This document shows positions 1 through 12,825 of a stretch of DNA of 64,000 nt, in pieces. Position 1 is the stretch's first letter. Each line of letters opens with the position of its first letter. The stretch comes from Clarkia xantiana subsp. parviflora. Lineage: Eukaryota > Streptophyta > Magnoliopsida > Myrtales > Onagraceae. The translations under genes and the position numbers were made by a program. Location: positions 3,492,952 to 3,556,951 of the forward strand of contig JAPTYO010000002.1 of NCBI GenBank assembly GCA_036873135.1. The letters are read 5' to 3'. The notes under the pieces were generated by a model that worked only from the letters and a program-made list of their open reading frames with translations, was not told where the DNA came from and ran no database searches.

Positions 1-115
1 ATCTTTAAGGAATGCTATGTAAAACCACTGTAGATAGTTTTTGTTGCTTTACTTAAATAAACATGTAGGACCCACGTTTACGTATTCTTTACGTAATACC
101 ACTGTGGATGCTCTA
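1..115 (-). mobile_element. Partial MITE, cut by window edge
   Basis: Bases 1-115 are the reverse complement, with few differences, of 18,113-18,227, the left end of a complete element there. The terminal sequence ends near 115 in the motif CACTGTGGATGCTCT. The rest lies left of the window. Confidence 0.7.
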
Positions 116-3100
116 ACAACTGGTAAGATCAAAGATGATACTTTTTCTCCAAGGGTAAGATGATACTAGCTAGCTTATTATAAACGTTATGTGATATCAC
201 CATGTCATATAAAAACTAACCCGCATTAATTAGTCGAGTGTTAACGTGAAATCTCCAAATACCTTATAGAATATTTAACCAACCAATCTATTTCACATCA
301 AATGAATGGTTGTATTTTTGGTTGATTCATCCACTCAATAGAACACAACCATGAGATATTGGTAGCAAATCAATATAATATGATCAAATTAATTACGAGG
401 ACAAACAGATCTAGAAAAAGGAATGTTAAGAAAGCTATATATTCCATCCCTATTGCTTTCATGATTAATAAAATAAATACTACTTTTTCACTTTTTATTA
501 CTATTATTATTATTATATATAAGTAATTGAAAACATAAATATTAATCATAATAAGTTTTAAATCTTTCTAAGGGCTGAAGCAGCTATGCTTTTGAATTAT
601 ATTCTAGATTTATCTAATTTTTTTTTATATAAGATTGATTTATCAATTTTGAATTAAAAGTGTTAAAATTAAAGTCATCTCTAAAAAGTTTATATCAAAA
701 TTTGAATTTAATTCGTTCTTAAAAATGTAACTCGTTTTACAAGTTTATCCAACCAACTTTGAATATTATAAATCGTTTCATTAGAATTTAGTTAGCTTTT
801 CGCGCTAATCGGACACTAATATTTGTTATTGTTTAATTGAGCGTTTCAAGTCGATTGATTTTCGAGATTATATAAGGAATTTACCACTCCGTTTTAGCCT
901 TAAAAATGTACTTGTAATTTAGTCATTTAAAGTTTTATTTTTATATAATTTGATGGAATAAATTGGGTATACACATTATATTTACGATGTTATATAATTG
1001 TATAGGGTTGGGGCACATGCAAACGGGAGACACACATGCATGAGTGCACGATATATATGTTTCTCTTTGGCACGGACCTTCTCTTTCCTAATTAGTTGGG
1101 GGACATGGGTCCATTGTTGAACATGTTGTAATTGGTTCATCTTTGTCGGCTAACCTTAAATTTAATCTATCCATAATGCACATCTGTCTTATGCATTATT
1201 GTTATTATCGACTAATTAATTACACTTCTACTTAATTAATTTATCAGTTTAGAGAATTCAGATAACGTTGCGACCTTTTATTATACTTTATATTTCTATA
1301 GAGTCCTCCGAGTAATTAATTGCGTGTGCAAGCGTATTATTGTACTTATTAATAAGTTTTACATTTGCTAGAGATTATATCATACCATTAACACCGACTT
1401 GGGACAGCTGCTATTTATTTTATTTAATTATTGATGAATTGATGTTTGGCAAAAAAAAAAAAAATTGAATTGAATTGATGGAATATGATTGAAGTTGAAG
1501 ATATTAATGAGCAACCAACTACTTTGCTTAACTTATACGTTCATGTATGGAATTCAGGAGCGGTGCTTGAGGTTTGGGGGTATAAACTAGCTGCAAAAAT
1601 CAAATTACAGCTGCGTGAATTTGAGCTCGTCTCTTATATTAAATTATTATTACTATATCTACTCCATTATCATTTATTATTAAGATAATATAATAGTGAC
1701 GTTACTCAACGAACGTCTTTCAGCAAAATTCCACGTAATAATAGTGACAATACGTAAGTTGGAGGTTAACTAAAAATATAAAATTACTACATCTTAACTT
1801 GGTGAGACATGAGAGAATTAAAAAGATTATATAAATATCTATTATATAATGTCCGAGTTAATTAAGTAACTTATTTTCCTATTCATTTATATATAGTAAT
1901 TATTATGTTTAAAGTATTATAAAATACAAGTATATAGATATATTGATAGATATTAAAATAATATTAAAACTACGATAATAGTATTTAATAATGTAATTTT
2001 TTTTTAAATAATTATAAGAGATTCTAAATTAATATTGTGTCATCAATCATGATACAAAATTTTGGCTACAAATTTCAACTACTGATTGGAAACTCTAAGA
2101 TTTTCGATAGTGACATATATATATAACATAATTGGGGGGAAAAAAAGTAAAATTATATTTCTATATACATACTTTATATATCCTTCTTTAAATAGTTCTC
2201 TTGCTCCCCCAAAAACCAGAAAGGAAATAGAACTTCTACCTAAATTATTATTTTCTTTCTATAATATAAATCATAATTTATATTATTCTAACTTTATCTT
2301 TAAAAGTTATACTCCTTATTTTATTTAAGAAAAATAGAAAAAAAAATCATAAATTTATAATTAAAAAATAAAAAAATATATATGCATACAATTTTAAAAA
2401 AACTGAAAAAAATATACTAAAAACTTATATTTTTGTTAAGAGAAAACCCTATTTTTTAGGGTTTTATATTAAAAAATCTACTTCTAAAAATATATATCAT
2501 ATTTTTATTTAAGGAATTTATTTCAAATTTACTTTCCATTTTTTAAATATTAATCAATTTTTTTTAGAAAAAAAAAAATTAATAAATCCTAAAATGTAAC
2601 TTAGTAAATTGTACAATCTATAATTAAAAAAAAAAAAAAACAATCGATGGCCTATCCGCCACTCGGTTGTCAAGGATCGACGACACCTTTCATAATCTTG
2701 ATGGGAAAATTCTTATATATAATTGTTGTTTACACTAAGTCAATATAAATATGATAAGTTATTTTAGCTGTTATTATTTTAGTGTTCATTCTTAAAGTTT
2801 ATAAAATAAAAAGTGGGGTTATAATTATATTGTTTTAACGTAAACATAAACCTACATAAGAATTGCTCCTCCTGCATCAGGACGTTATTCAAATGGATAG
2901 ACCGTTAGTACTTCAGTATTGAGCTAGCTTTTGTTTTCGAATGTGTGAATATGTAATTTTCTTCTCTTTTTTACTTAAAAAACTACCAGTAAAAAGAAAT
3001 TATATCATACTTTTTTCTTCTCTTATTAAAGGCTTAATATAATTAACTGGAAAATATAGGTCATGACTACGATAACGATATTATGTTAACGTCAAGAGAA

Positions 3101-3230
3101 GTGATTGCATCTCGATTGAGAAAAGTCGCGGATTGTTTCGAATTTCGATTACGAGAGATTAACTATATTCCCTCAAAAGTTCACCGAATTACAATCAGTG
3201 TGACCAACAGTTCGTGACTTTTTATTGGAA
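116..3230. other. Gene-free AT-rich intergenic region
   Basis: No coding frame with family similarity was recognised. Short open frames at 1,485 and 2,086 have simple AT-driven composition and no motif. The stretch holds one very short A-tailed insertion (1,435-1,480) and several A/T homopolymer runs near 2,570 and 2,625. Confidence 0.6.
1435..1480 (+). mobile_element. A-tailed micro-insertion with target duplication
   Basis: The 10-mer TGAATTGATG at 1,435-1,444 recurs at 1,471-1,480. Between the copies is TTTGGC, a run of 14 A, then TTGAAT. This is the retroposition layout of short body, A-run and direct repeats. It is one of about ten similar sites in the window. Confidence 0.5.
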
Positions 3231-3330
3231 CGGCTATCAGCTCCGAAATTAGATGGTCATCCAGAATACCACATATCTTTCATACAGTTCGGAATTCGGA
3301 TCATACATACTTCTATATATATATATATAT

Positions 3331-3580
3331 ATGGGAGTTGACATCCGAAATAGACAGTGTGGCATCAGTGGTAATTTATCTCAACATTTGGGGCAAAGTC
3401 AAACTCCTTCACATTCGGAGTTTATCGGACTTCCACAATCGGAGTTTAACTCCGAATGTGAGGGAGTTTGACTTTGCCCCAAATATTGAGATAAATTACC
3501 AGAGATGCCACTCTGTCTATTGCGGATGTTAGCGGAATCTCCAATTCGGAGTTTCTATCAACTCCCTATATATATATAGA
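3331..3580. repeat. Foldback inverted repeat (hairpin)
   Basis: The left arm (about 3,331-3,423) and right arm (about 3,448-3,580) are near-perfect inverted copies over about 90 bp, flanked outside by TA repeats. The right arm carries about 29 extra bases containing another copy of the internal motif ACTCCGAAT. The loop is about 24 bases. The TCCGAAT/ATTCGGA motif recurs at least seven times from 3,240 to 3,560. A transcript would form a long hairpin. It is most likely a foldback MITE; a small-RNA precursor is possible. Confidence 0.75.
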
Positions 3581-3939
3581 TGATATGCATTCCAACGTCG
3601 GAACGTATAAACCAAGGGAGGTGTATTAAAGTGGCGAAATACAATATGGTAAAAAAAAACTACCAAGTGCCAACTACGGCTGCTTATAAATTCAAATAAA
3701 ATACAACTTAGATGCATGGTAAAAATTAACATGAAAATTAGAAGGTATTACCTTCAAAATAACAACGATGGAAATAAGGGAGCAATCGATAACACAATGT
3801 AGTAATCTAACTGTGTTCTTTTCATACGTAAATTAATAAAAATGATCCAACGAAACATCGGAAACTACAAAAGAGCTATCTGCTGAATTCAAGTAACATA
3901 ACAAACAAAATTAAGTGCAAGAGAAGGTATGAGGCATAA

Positions 3940-5321
<1,382 letters not shown>

Positions 5322-5326
5322 CTACA

Positions 5327-5443
5327 AATGAAACCCTAGCTAGGGTAAAAGGAAGTTTATAAAGAGGTTTCGGCCTGATTAAATTTACGTAAATACCACC
5401 CCTTAAGCGGCCCAATAACGTAGGCTAAATTTGTCGGGGCCCA
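5327..5443 (-). promoter_or_regulatory. RPL31 promoter: telo-box, TATA, site II motifs
   Basis: On the minus strand, going away from the gene: a palindromic telo-box (CCCTAGCTAGGG, about 5,334-5,345), a TATA-like TTTATAAA (about 5,355-5,362), and two TGGGCC site II motifs (5,409-5,414 and 5,438-5,443). Telo-box plus site II is the established promoter signature of plant ribosomal protein genes. Start-site position is inferred. Confidence 0.65.
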
Positions 5444-5459
5444 AGTGGTGCAGCGGTCC

Positions 5460-5990
5460 ATTGTTGATCTTTTAAGCAATATATAATAAGCTCAAGGGTG
5501 TAAATTTGTGCATTCGTACATGTTATCGTCTCAATATATTATGTTAGAACATCTACAATAAGCAAAGTGTCATATTTTACCTATACAAACATGACACATT
5601 TTCACCAAAAAAAAAAAAAACATGACACATAATTTATGTGTATTTATATCATACTATCATGTTATATTTAGTTATTCATTATACAATTCTATACAAGATC
5701 ATTAAGCAAAAATTAAAATAATAGACTTTACATAATTAAAAATATATAAATTAATATATTGTTATTCATTAAATAAAGTTTTAAAAAATAAAGTTTTATA
5801 TAAAGTTTTATGAATAACAATATATTAATAATTAAATCATTAAATAAAGTTTTAAAAATTAATAAATAAAACTTGTTAATTAAAAAAATTCATAAATTAG
5901 AGTTAATACTACATTTTTATTATAATATTATTATCATATGTGTGTATCATTTTGTGATAAATTATATCGTAATAATAATTATATAGGTGT
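5460..5990. other. AT-rich spacer between RPL31 and LSM7
   Basis: No gene seen. It contains direct copies of a TAAATAAAGTTTTAAAAA-type motif near 5,770 and 5,840 and one A-tailed micro-insertion at 5,590-5,630. Confidence 0.6.
5590..5630 (+). mobile_element. A-tailed micro-insertion with target duplication
   Basis: CATGACACAT at 5,590-5,599 is repeated at 5,621-5,630. Between the copies is TTTCACC followed by 14 A. Same layout as the sites at 1,435 and 11,597, with a slightly different body. Confidence 0.45.
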
Positions 5991-6310
5991 TATCATATGT
6001 TGTGCTTGTACGAGTCTTGCTTGACTCTTGACAAATTGTGAGCCCTAGTAAAAGTACAAATACAATAAAACTGTCGTGGCTTCTCGGCTCGGGAGAAGGA
6101 AGAAATCAGAGCGGGAAAGGCCGCAGTGCAAAAGAAAATCCGTGAAGTCTCTCCTCCGCTAGCTCGCCGTCGCCGAGGTGATAGTCCGAATCTCCTCTTC
6201 ACCTAACATTATGATTGAATCTGTTTTTTCTAAATGGCGGAGGGTTTTTCTCGATTTAGGATTTCTGAGTGAATCAGCCGGATTGGAAGGACTGACTTGA
6301 GATTTTCGCC

Positions 6311-8273
6311 ATGGTATGATATTCTATCCATCGGTTCGCAGTTGTCTTCAAGTAAATCTGTTTTTTTTTTTAATTCGTTTGAAAGATTTAGGACTGATTC
6401 AGTGATTGTTGTTTCAGTCGGGAAGGAAAGAGACAGTGTTGGATTTGGCCAAGTTCGTGGACAAGGGGGTTCAAGTCAAGCTTACTGGGGGTAGACAAGG
6501 TTTGATCCTATACTTGGTCTCTCGCTAATAGCAGCTCTGAGTAGAAGTAGAGTGCTTTTGAGCAATTGATTCATAAACCTGAATATGAATCCTCTCAATA
6601 CTTAAAAGAGTATAGCTTCCTGGAGAAAGTTTGGTATGCTGTTTGGTTAGTAACTAACTCTTTCTTTTTATGTCATTATTTTGTTATATACTTCTTCGTT
6701 ACAGTTACTGGAACCCTGAAAGGATATGACCAGTTGCTGAACCTTGTCTTGGATGAGGCTGTAGAGTTCCTAAGAGGTTAGTGGTGGTGGCTCTTCTTGG
6801 GTTTTACTTGTATGCGTTTATCTATTAAAGATATGCATGTAAAAGTGATAATATATATGAAATTGCAATGTGTAGTTTTTTTAGATTATGTCAGGAACCT
6901 CAATCCTCGTAGTGTGCATGTATAAATCTTCTGTTTTTGCTAATAGTTCCATGATATTTCTTTATTTGGTTTATTGCCGGGAAGAGTACTACGTTTGTTT
7001 GGAAATGAACTGTGAAATAGATGTGTAGTTTGGAGTCTAGATTAGTTACAAGGAATGTAATATAATTTCAGATCGATTTCCTGCTGTAATTGCTCTTTGA
7101 ATCGATATTATGAACAAATATAATAATCCGCGGAAGTTTCTGGTTTCTTTAAGCTGAAAAGTATTGAGTTATGATGGTAACTACCTTGCCTCCTGTTTTG
7201 TAGATCCTGATGATCCACTCAACACGACCGACCAGACCAGGCGTCTTGGGCTAATAGTATGTTCTTTTCCCCTTTGCTAGTATGTTATTCCTCCATGTTT
7301 CTACAGTAGATATAAAAGTTTGAGCTGTCATTGCTTTTGAATGAGACTTGGCAGTTGGCTTCATAAACCAACTACGGTACTTTATGACTATGCATAATAT
7401 CTCAACTGGTTGACTAAGTTATTATGATCAAGCAAATGCCTGGAAATAGAACTAGTAGTAGGGTAAGTGGTTTATGCATATAAATTATGTAGCAGGAACT
7501 TATACACATCTACATAAAAGGAAATGAAATGAGTGGTTTATTGATCCTATGAGAAGTGCAATAATACATGAATGAGAATCAGATTGATTTTGAGATTTTG
7601 CGGTGGCATACATTTGTTATTTTAGTGTAGGAAGAGATCTGTCATTGGCAAGTCTGGCGGTTTTCTATGCCATCTGGATATTCAATAATAATTTCTAGGA
7701 AGCAGAAGCACTTTTATACATATATTTGATCTAATTTAACCTTCAAATTTTAAAATTCCCACAGAATCTCCAGGGCTTTTCTAGCTACTAAAGTTTTTTT
7801 TGTCCTAGTCTTCTTTGTCGTCGGATAGGTTTGGTTTGCTTCACCATGGCGGTTTCTACTTTCTACCTTCTTTCTAAAAAAGCTCATTCTAATATCTGTC
7901 AAGATTACTGCTGTATAGTGCTGGTTTTCATTGATTAGAGCTCCATTTTGTTTTTCTGCCAGAATTGATGCCAAAAAGGTGAATTAAACATGAAATGAAT
8001 GCTCCTAAACTCATAAAGAGGAGTCTGATTATCATAGAACTACACTGCAACTCGAAAATGATAAAATTAGCATTACGTATCGACATTAATTTGGTCATCT
8101 GGATAATTAGGTGCTTTCTTCATAGCATGTCTCAATTCATATCTGCAATGGCATTTTACTAATTGTGGGAAGTGATGCAGGTATGTCGAGGAACTGCTGT
8201 GATGCTTGTGTCGCCAACTGATGGCACAGATGAGATTGCCAACCCCTTTACTGAGCAAGATGGTGCAGCGTAG
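6311..8273 (+). CDS. LSM7: Sm-like protein LSM7
   Basis: Subunit of the LSM heptameric rings that bind RNA: LSM1-7 in cytoplasmic mRNA decay and LSM2-8 on U6 snRNA in splicing. Five coding exons: 6,311-6,313, 6,418-6,499, 6,705-6,776, 7,204-7,256 and 8,181-8,273, joining in frame to 100 residues. The product begins MSGRKETVLDLAKFVDKG and contains the Sm1 fold (VQVKLTGGRQVTGTLKGYDQ, NLVLDEAVEF) and the Sm2 motif CRGTAVMLVSP. Exon 1 contributes only the ATG, which directly abuts the donor GTATGA. The length equals that of other plant LSM7 proteins. The first intron starts immediately after the start codon, so exon 1 is otherwise 5' UTR. Confidence 0.95.
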
Positions 8274-10603
8274 GAGGTAACATTAAGTCTCCATACTTGT
8301 TGGAGTGCTAACTTTGTAAGCCTAAAATTGTTGTATGCTTCATTTTCTTAAGAGAAACCCGCCTAGCAATTTCTTGCTTTGCATAACCATTTGATCTTTG
8401 TTTATCATCAGCTACTTTTATTGAAGTAGTATAATAAGCTTTAAATTAGAGGATAAAGAAAATCTAAGGGAAAAGAGGGGGTATGTTTTCCCCTCCAAAA
8501 TTCTTAATGTTTCGAAAAATTGGGAAAATTTGGAGATAAAGGTTCAAGTATGGCGAAGAAGTCGTGGCCATATTATCCTCTTTTATAATACATAATATAT
8601 ATATGGATATTTACAAATTGTTGGTTAATATTTGGTTAATTGAACAAATTACGAGTTAGAGATTGTGTTTTTATTGCTAGCTCTGTTAGGTTTCCGTCTA
8701 GTTGGACGGAATGTGTCACGTGTTACGTAATAAAATATTTAAATTACTAGCTAAAGTTTCGTCAGTCGATCATATTGCTAGCTATTTTTTTAATTATGTA
8801 TCTAGCATATGATCTATTCTATCCTAATTAGGCGGAAATTAGATTACCAATTTGTATACGTGGAAACTTGAGCTGGCAAAATGTTTAAAAAAAATTAGGT
8901 AACAATTTGTTTAATTCTTCAAATATAATTAGCTTATATATATATATTAGGTAAATTGAAATTAAAAAACAAAAAACAAAAAACAAAAAAAGTGCTTTAG
9001 GAGATGTTACTAGCAAATATATATATATATTAATTTAGAGGATGAGAAGTAAGAAAATGAATTATACATTTTGACACATTAACAAAACGAATATGATAGA
9101 TAGTTGGTTATATATAGGGTAAGTTATGTTTATTAAAGTAAGGAAATTGATTTCCATCTCTTGGTATATTTTTTTCATTTAGCAATGAAATATTATCAAT
9201 AAAATTTAAATTTATTTTATAGTTCTACTTTTCTAAACTCAATTTTTTTCTTTGTTGAGAAAATGTAATTGGTTGGTAAAAAATATATTTACTGATTAAA
9301 GTATATTTCATTGGCGAAATATATAAACTCTATAAACTTTCTTTTTTAATAAAATACTATGGATAAATTTTAAATTTCTATTATATTTATACCATTTTCA
9401 AACTCACTTTTTTTCTTCGCTAACATAATGTATTCGGTCGGCAATTATTTACCATTACCAACAAAAATAAAATTATGGACGGTAAGGAGTGTATTTAGCG
9501 ATCAAAATATATTTCATTAGCGAAACATATAAATACTAAAATTTATTGGATTAATATATATATTTTTTTTATGTTCGATAATTACCTTCATTATATACTG
9601 TTTTCAAAAAATTCAGTTAATTTATTAGCATAAAATACATAATAAATTGGTCATTTTGTTTTCATCAAATTTTATATTATTATTGAATTATATATGACGT
9701 CACCTTGCGCAGAATACGTGGACAACATATGTATATATACTAATAATTCCGAATGAAAAGACTAAATCAAACACCATTACCAAGGCACCTCTACAATACC
9801 ACTGTGTAATCGATATTTGTAGAAAAATAGACTCCGTAATGAAGCGTGACAATTTATTAGCAATTATTTTTGGTGATTCAAAAGATGAAGAAAGAGATTC
9901 AATAAATTTCATTAATCTCTATTATTATTACATTAAATATTATTAGAATTATTTATTAATACCTACTAAGTCATCCAACGCGTTGCAAGAGTAGAAAGTA
10001 ATAATGAAACTAATTGCATAAAAGGTATGTATAATGATTCTTGTTGCAAACATAGCATATAGATTCTTTTAATATATTCAGCTTTTCACTGTTCGTTGAG
10101 CATGGGATATTGGGATGTGATAGCGATGTTGTAGTTATATCGGTTAATACATAATTTGTTATCTACGTTTATTAATATGATCATATGATTCAAACATGTC
10201 TGTTAATTATTTACGTTTGTAAATATGATTAGTTTGGTTACATTAACATTAAATGTCCAAAATGCCATTAACCAAAGTCATGAACTTTTCATATAAGAGA
10301 TACTTCTGTTTGCTGGTTCCTAAATCTAAAAGCAAAGAACTTATTAGGACATTACTGCAATGCATGGCCAAACCTTCTTATTAGGACATTAGCTGCCACT
10401 ACCGTTGCTATTATGTTCTCCTCTGAACAGAGCTTTTAATTTTAGTCTTCTTATTATTTAAGCTGCTCGATAAAACGTCAATGGATGCATGTATCTGAGC
10501 CTCTAAGAATCGAACTATTACTGTGTTTAATTTTTAGTAGCAACATGTAGTAGTAGAAGATTAGGTAGAGAATAGTAGCTAAGAACAGACAGACAGACAA
10601 TGA
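8274..10603. other. AT-rich intergenic region with diverged tandem repeat
   Basis: After the LSM7 3' UTR no gene is seen. Around 9,200-9,590 two diverged tandem units are visible: an AAACTCA(A/C)TTTTTTTCTT block occurs near 9,237 and 9,400, and TATATTTCATT(G/A)GCGAAA near 9,302 and 9,508. The unit is about 165-205 bp with internal indels. Origin unknown, possibly an old transposon remnant. Confidence 0.5.
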
Positions 10604-10696
10604 GGTCTTAGATTAGATGAGTGGCGGCTCAATCGGAGACAGTTCACGGCGCTGCAGTGGCTGGAGTTGGAGTATCAGGCTCTTTCCTCTCCATGA
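10604..10696 (+). pseudogene. QLQ-domain-like fragment (GRF-type)
   Basis: A short open frame without a start codon reads RRQFTALQWLELEYQAL, which resembles the QLQ domain of plant growth-regulating factors (consensus FT..QW.ELE.QALI). The frame stops soon after, and no WRC domain was found nearby. It could be a gene fragment or chance similarity. Confidence 0.3.
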
Positions 10697-12320
10697 TCTT
10701 TCGTTTCTTATTCAAATGCATGAATTTCAACAACAACAAAAACACAACAACAACAAAAAAAATCGAACTATGTTCGAATTAGATGTTAAGTTCAGTTCAA
10801 ACCTGACACCAGCAAAACGAGTTGAATTCGATCGGGGAATCGATTTTTAATGAAGTTTTTTATGGTTTTGATCAATAGCAATGAAGAACTTAATTAATTA
10901 AAGATAATAATTAAATTATTATTTTATAATTATTTAATAATATTTGATCAAATATAAGTGACTAAAGAAAACAAGTATGAACCATTTAATCACATTTTAA
11001 AATTTATACAACTAAAATAACATGTTTGTTTAACGAAATTAATCATCCAACTAAATATACTAATAACATATTCGACAATGTTAGAGGAAGATAATAATAA
11101 ATAAAAAACAAGAAAGTATATTTCATAAACTAGGATAATGTACTACATATTATTATTAATATGGTAATGATGGTTGTGATTCTCGAAATTGGTTCGTGAC
11201 GTTGATTTCAATCAATCATTCTGCCAACTAGAAATGTTCCCTTAATCATTGAAAGGAGCCACGCTTAGTTGGCCACTCCATCCGTTTGCATTTAGTTTAT
11301 TTCTCTTGTATGCGGAGTGAATTTTATTACTTGTTTTTAGAATAAGAGATGATGATGATCTGCCACCTTTAAATTACTCTAATAATAATGAGGCCGGTTT
11401 ATGTCTTGCTCTCTATTCATCATCCTGATAAACTCTATATGCCATAACAATAGTCGCTAGAAAACCCCATTTATTAGTCCATTATTATTCAACCAAAAAT
11501 TAGTAGTTTGCTTTAAAATAGTTTATTGTTTTCCCAAGTTTTTTTTTTCGTGGGTGACCTAACAAAGTACCATAGTTGTCCACAATCACAAGGAATAAGT
11601 ATGTAATGTGAAATTTGGCCCCAAAAAAAAAAGTATGTAATGTGAAAGGTTCCGATCATGAAATATTTTTTCATCACATAACATAACTCGAACCTTATGT
11701 CTCTAATATAAGCTTAATTCCAATTATATTTTTTTATGTAATGTATTTAAAAAGTTCAATAATGGTATGACTTTCTCGTAAGAAGCAAAGCTTGATTGTG
11801 TGGCAACACCTCATTGGCTGTCTTCCCGGCATCCGACAGGTCCACCTAAGCCAATATTCGTTTCGAATTTACATTGGATGCCATGCCATAGCCATCACTA
11901 ATTTTCAGAATATAGATTTAGCCCACTTACTTTTCTGTCATTGTCACTGGAACCCAGTTTTTTTTTTATATAATTTTCCTAATTTGCAGTGAAGGACACA
12001 TAAAAAAGTCGCGTTTCAACAAATCCATTAACCATTATCACTCCATCCAACATCCACCTTCAATCCATAATTATCTAATAAATAAAGAAAACAATAAGAA
12101 AAGAAAGAAAAAAAAGAAAAAAAGATAAAGATAATCCTAGATTGATGATAATCTGACGCCATGCAAATGCAATTTCTGGAAATCTGTGGAAGTTTCCTGA
12201 TTCTACCGGATTTCAATTACAACGAGCAACCGCCGTGGAAGGAGCCAGCGAGATTCAACCTCGATCTACGGGAATTTTCACAGATCCGTTCGCAGCTTCG
12301 TTTCGGTGCGCGAAGCACGG
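10697..12320. other. Intergenic region
   Basis: No gene recognised. It holds one clear A-tailed micro-insertion at 11,597-11,647. The last few hundred bases are probably the 3' UTR of the A20/AN1 gene to the right. Confidence 0.55.
11597..11647 (+). mobile_element. A-tailed micro-insertion with 17-bp target duplication
   Basis: The 17-mer AAGTATGTAATGTGAAA at 11,597-11,613 is repeated perfectly at 11,631-11,647. The insert between them is only 17 nt: TTTGGCCCC plus 8 A. This is the best-preserved member of the set. Confidence 0.65.
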
Positions 12321-12321
12321 A

Positions 12322-12825
12322 TCAAATTCGGACGATCTTCGCGGCTTTGACGACAGGGTTCTCCCTGGCGATAGCGTCACGGCCGGCGGTCTTGTAGTCA
12401 TAGCTACAGTCGTGCCGATCGGAGTACCGGTGTTTACCGCAGAAGAGCTCTCCGCATCGGCACCGGAAACCGGTCAGTCCGACCTTCTTTCGGCATCCAC
12501 AGCACCTGTTCAGCCCTGTCTTCTCCGTTGACTCGGCCGGAGATGGCTGAGGCTGAATCGGCTTCCGAATCGATGGCGGCTGCGAAATCTTCAGAACAGG
12601 GGAACGAGACGAGCGAGATCTCGGACTCCTCTCCGCGGTGAAAGTAAGGACGGAGGCTGTGGAGACGGGGACGGTGGAGCTGGAGGTGGCCGTGGTGGCG
12701 TTGAAACATTTCTGGCACATGTTGTTGGTGGCGGGATTGGCTGTAACGCCGCAGTTGTTGACGCAGAGAGTCAAGGGCTCCGGAACCTTGAACTCCGTCT
12801 CTTCTTTCTCTGCTCTTTGGGACAT
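12322..12825 (-). CDS. A20/AN1 zinc-finger stress-associated protein
   Basis: An intronless gene of 167 residues, typical for plant SAP proteins (SAP4/5-like group). The A20 finger is at residues 21-40 (C21, C25, C37, C40; [17 protein letters not shown]). The AN1 finger is at about 108-145 ([20 protein letters not shown], then [13 protein letters not shown]), with all zinc ligands present. A Ser/Pro-rich linker joins the fingers. The C-terminus [15 protein letters not shown] is the conserved family end. These proteins bind ubiquitin, some act as E3 ligases, and they are induced by abiotic stress; this is family knowledge. The start [17 protein letters not shown] matches the family N-terminus. 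No defect seen. Confidence 0.95.
   Translation of the reverse strand: MSQRAEKEETEFKVPEPLTLCVNNCGVTANPATNNMCQKCFNATTATSSSTVPVSTASVLTFTAERSPRSRSSRSPVLKISQPPSIRKPIQPQPSPAESTEKTGLNRCCGCRKKVGLTGFRCRCGELFCGKHRYSDRHDCSYDYKTAGRDAIARENPVVKAAKIVRI

Noticed and set aside
1485..1688. Open frame of 67 codons
   Set aside because: AT-driven composition, no motif, no neighbours or splice signals that support a gene.
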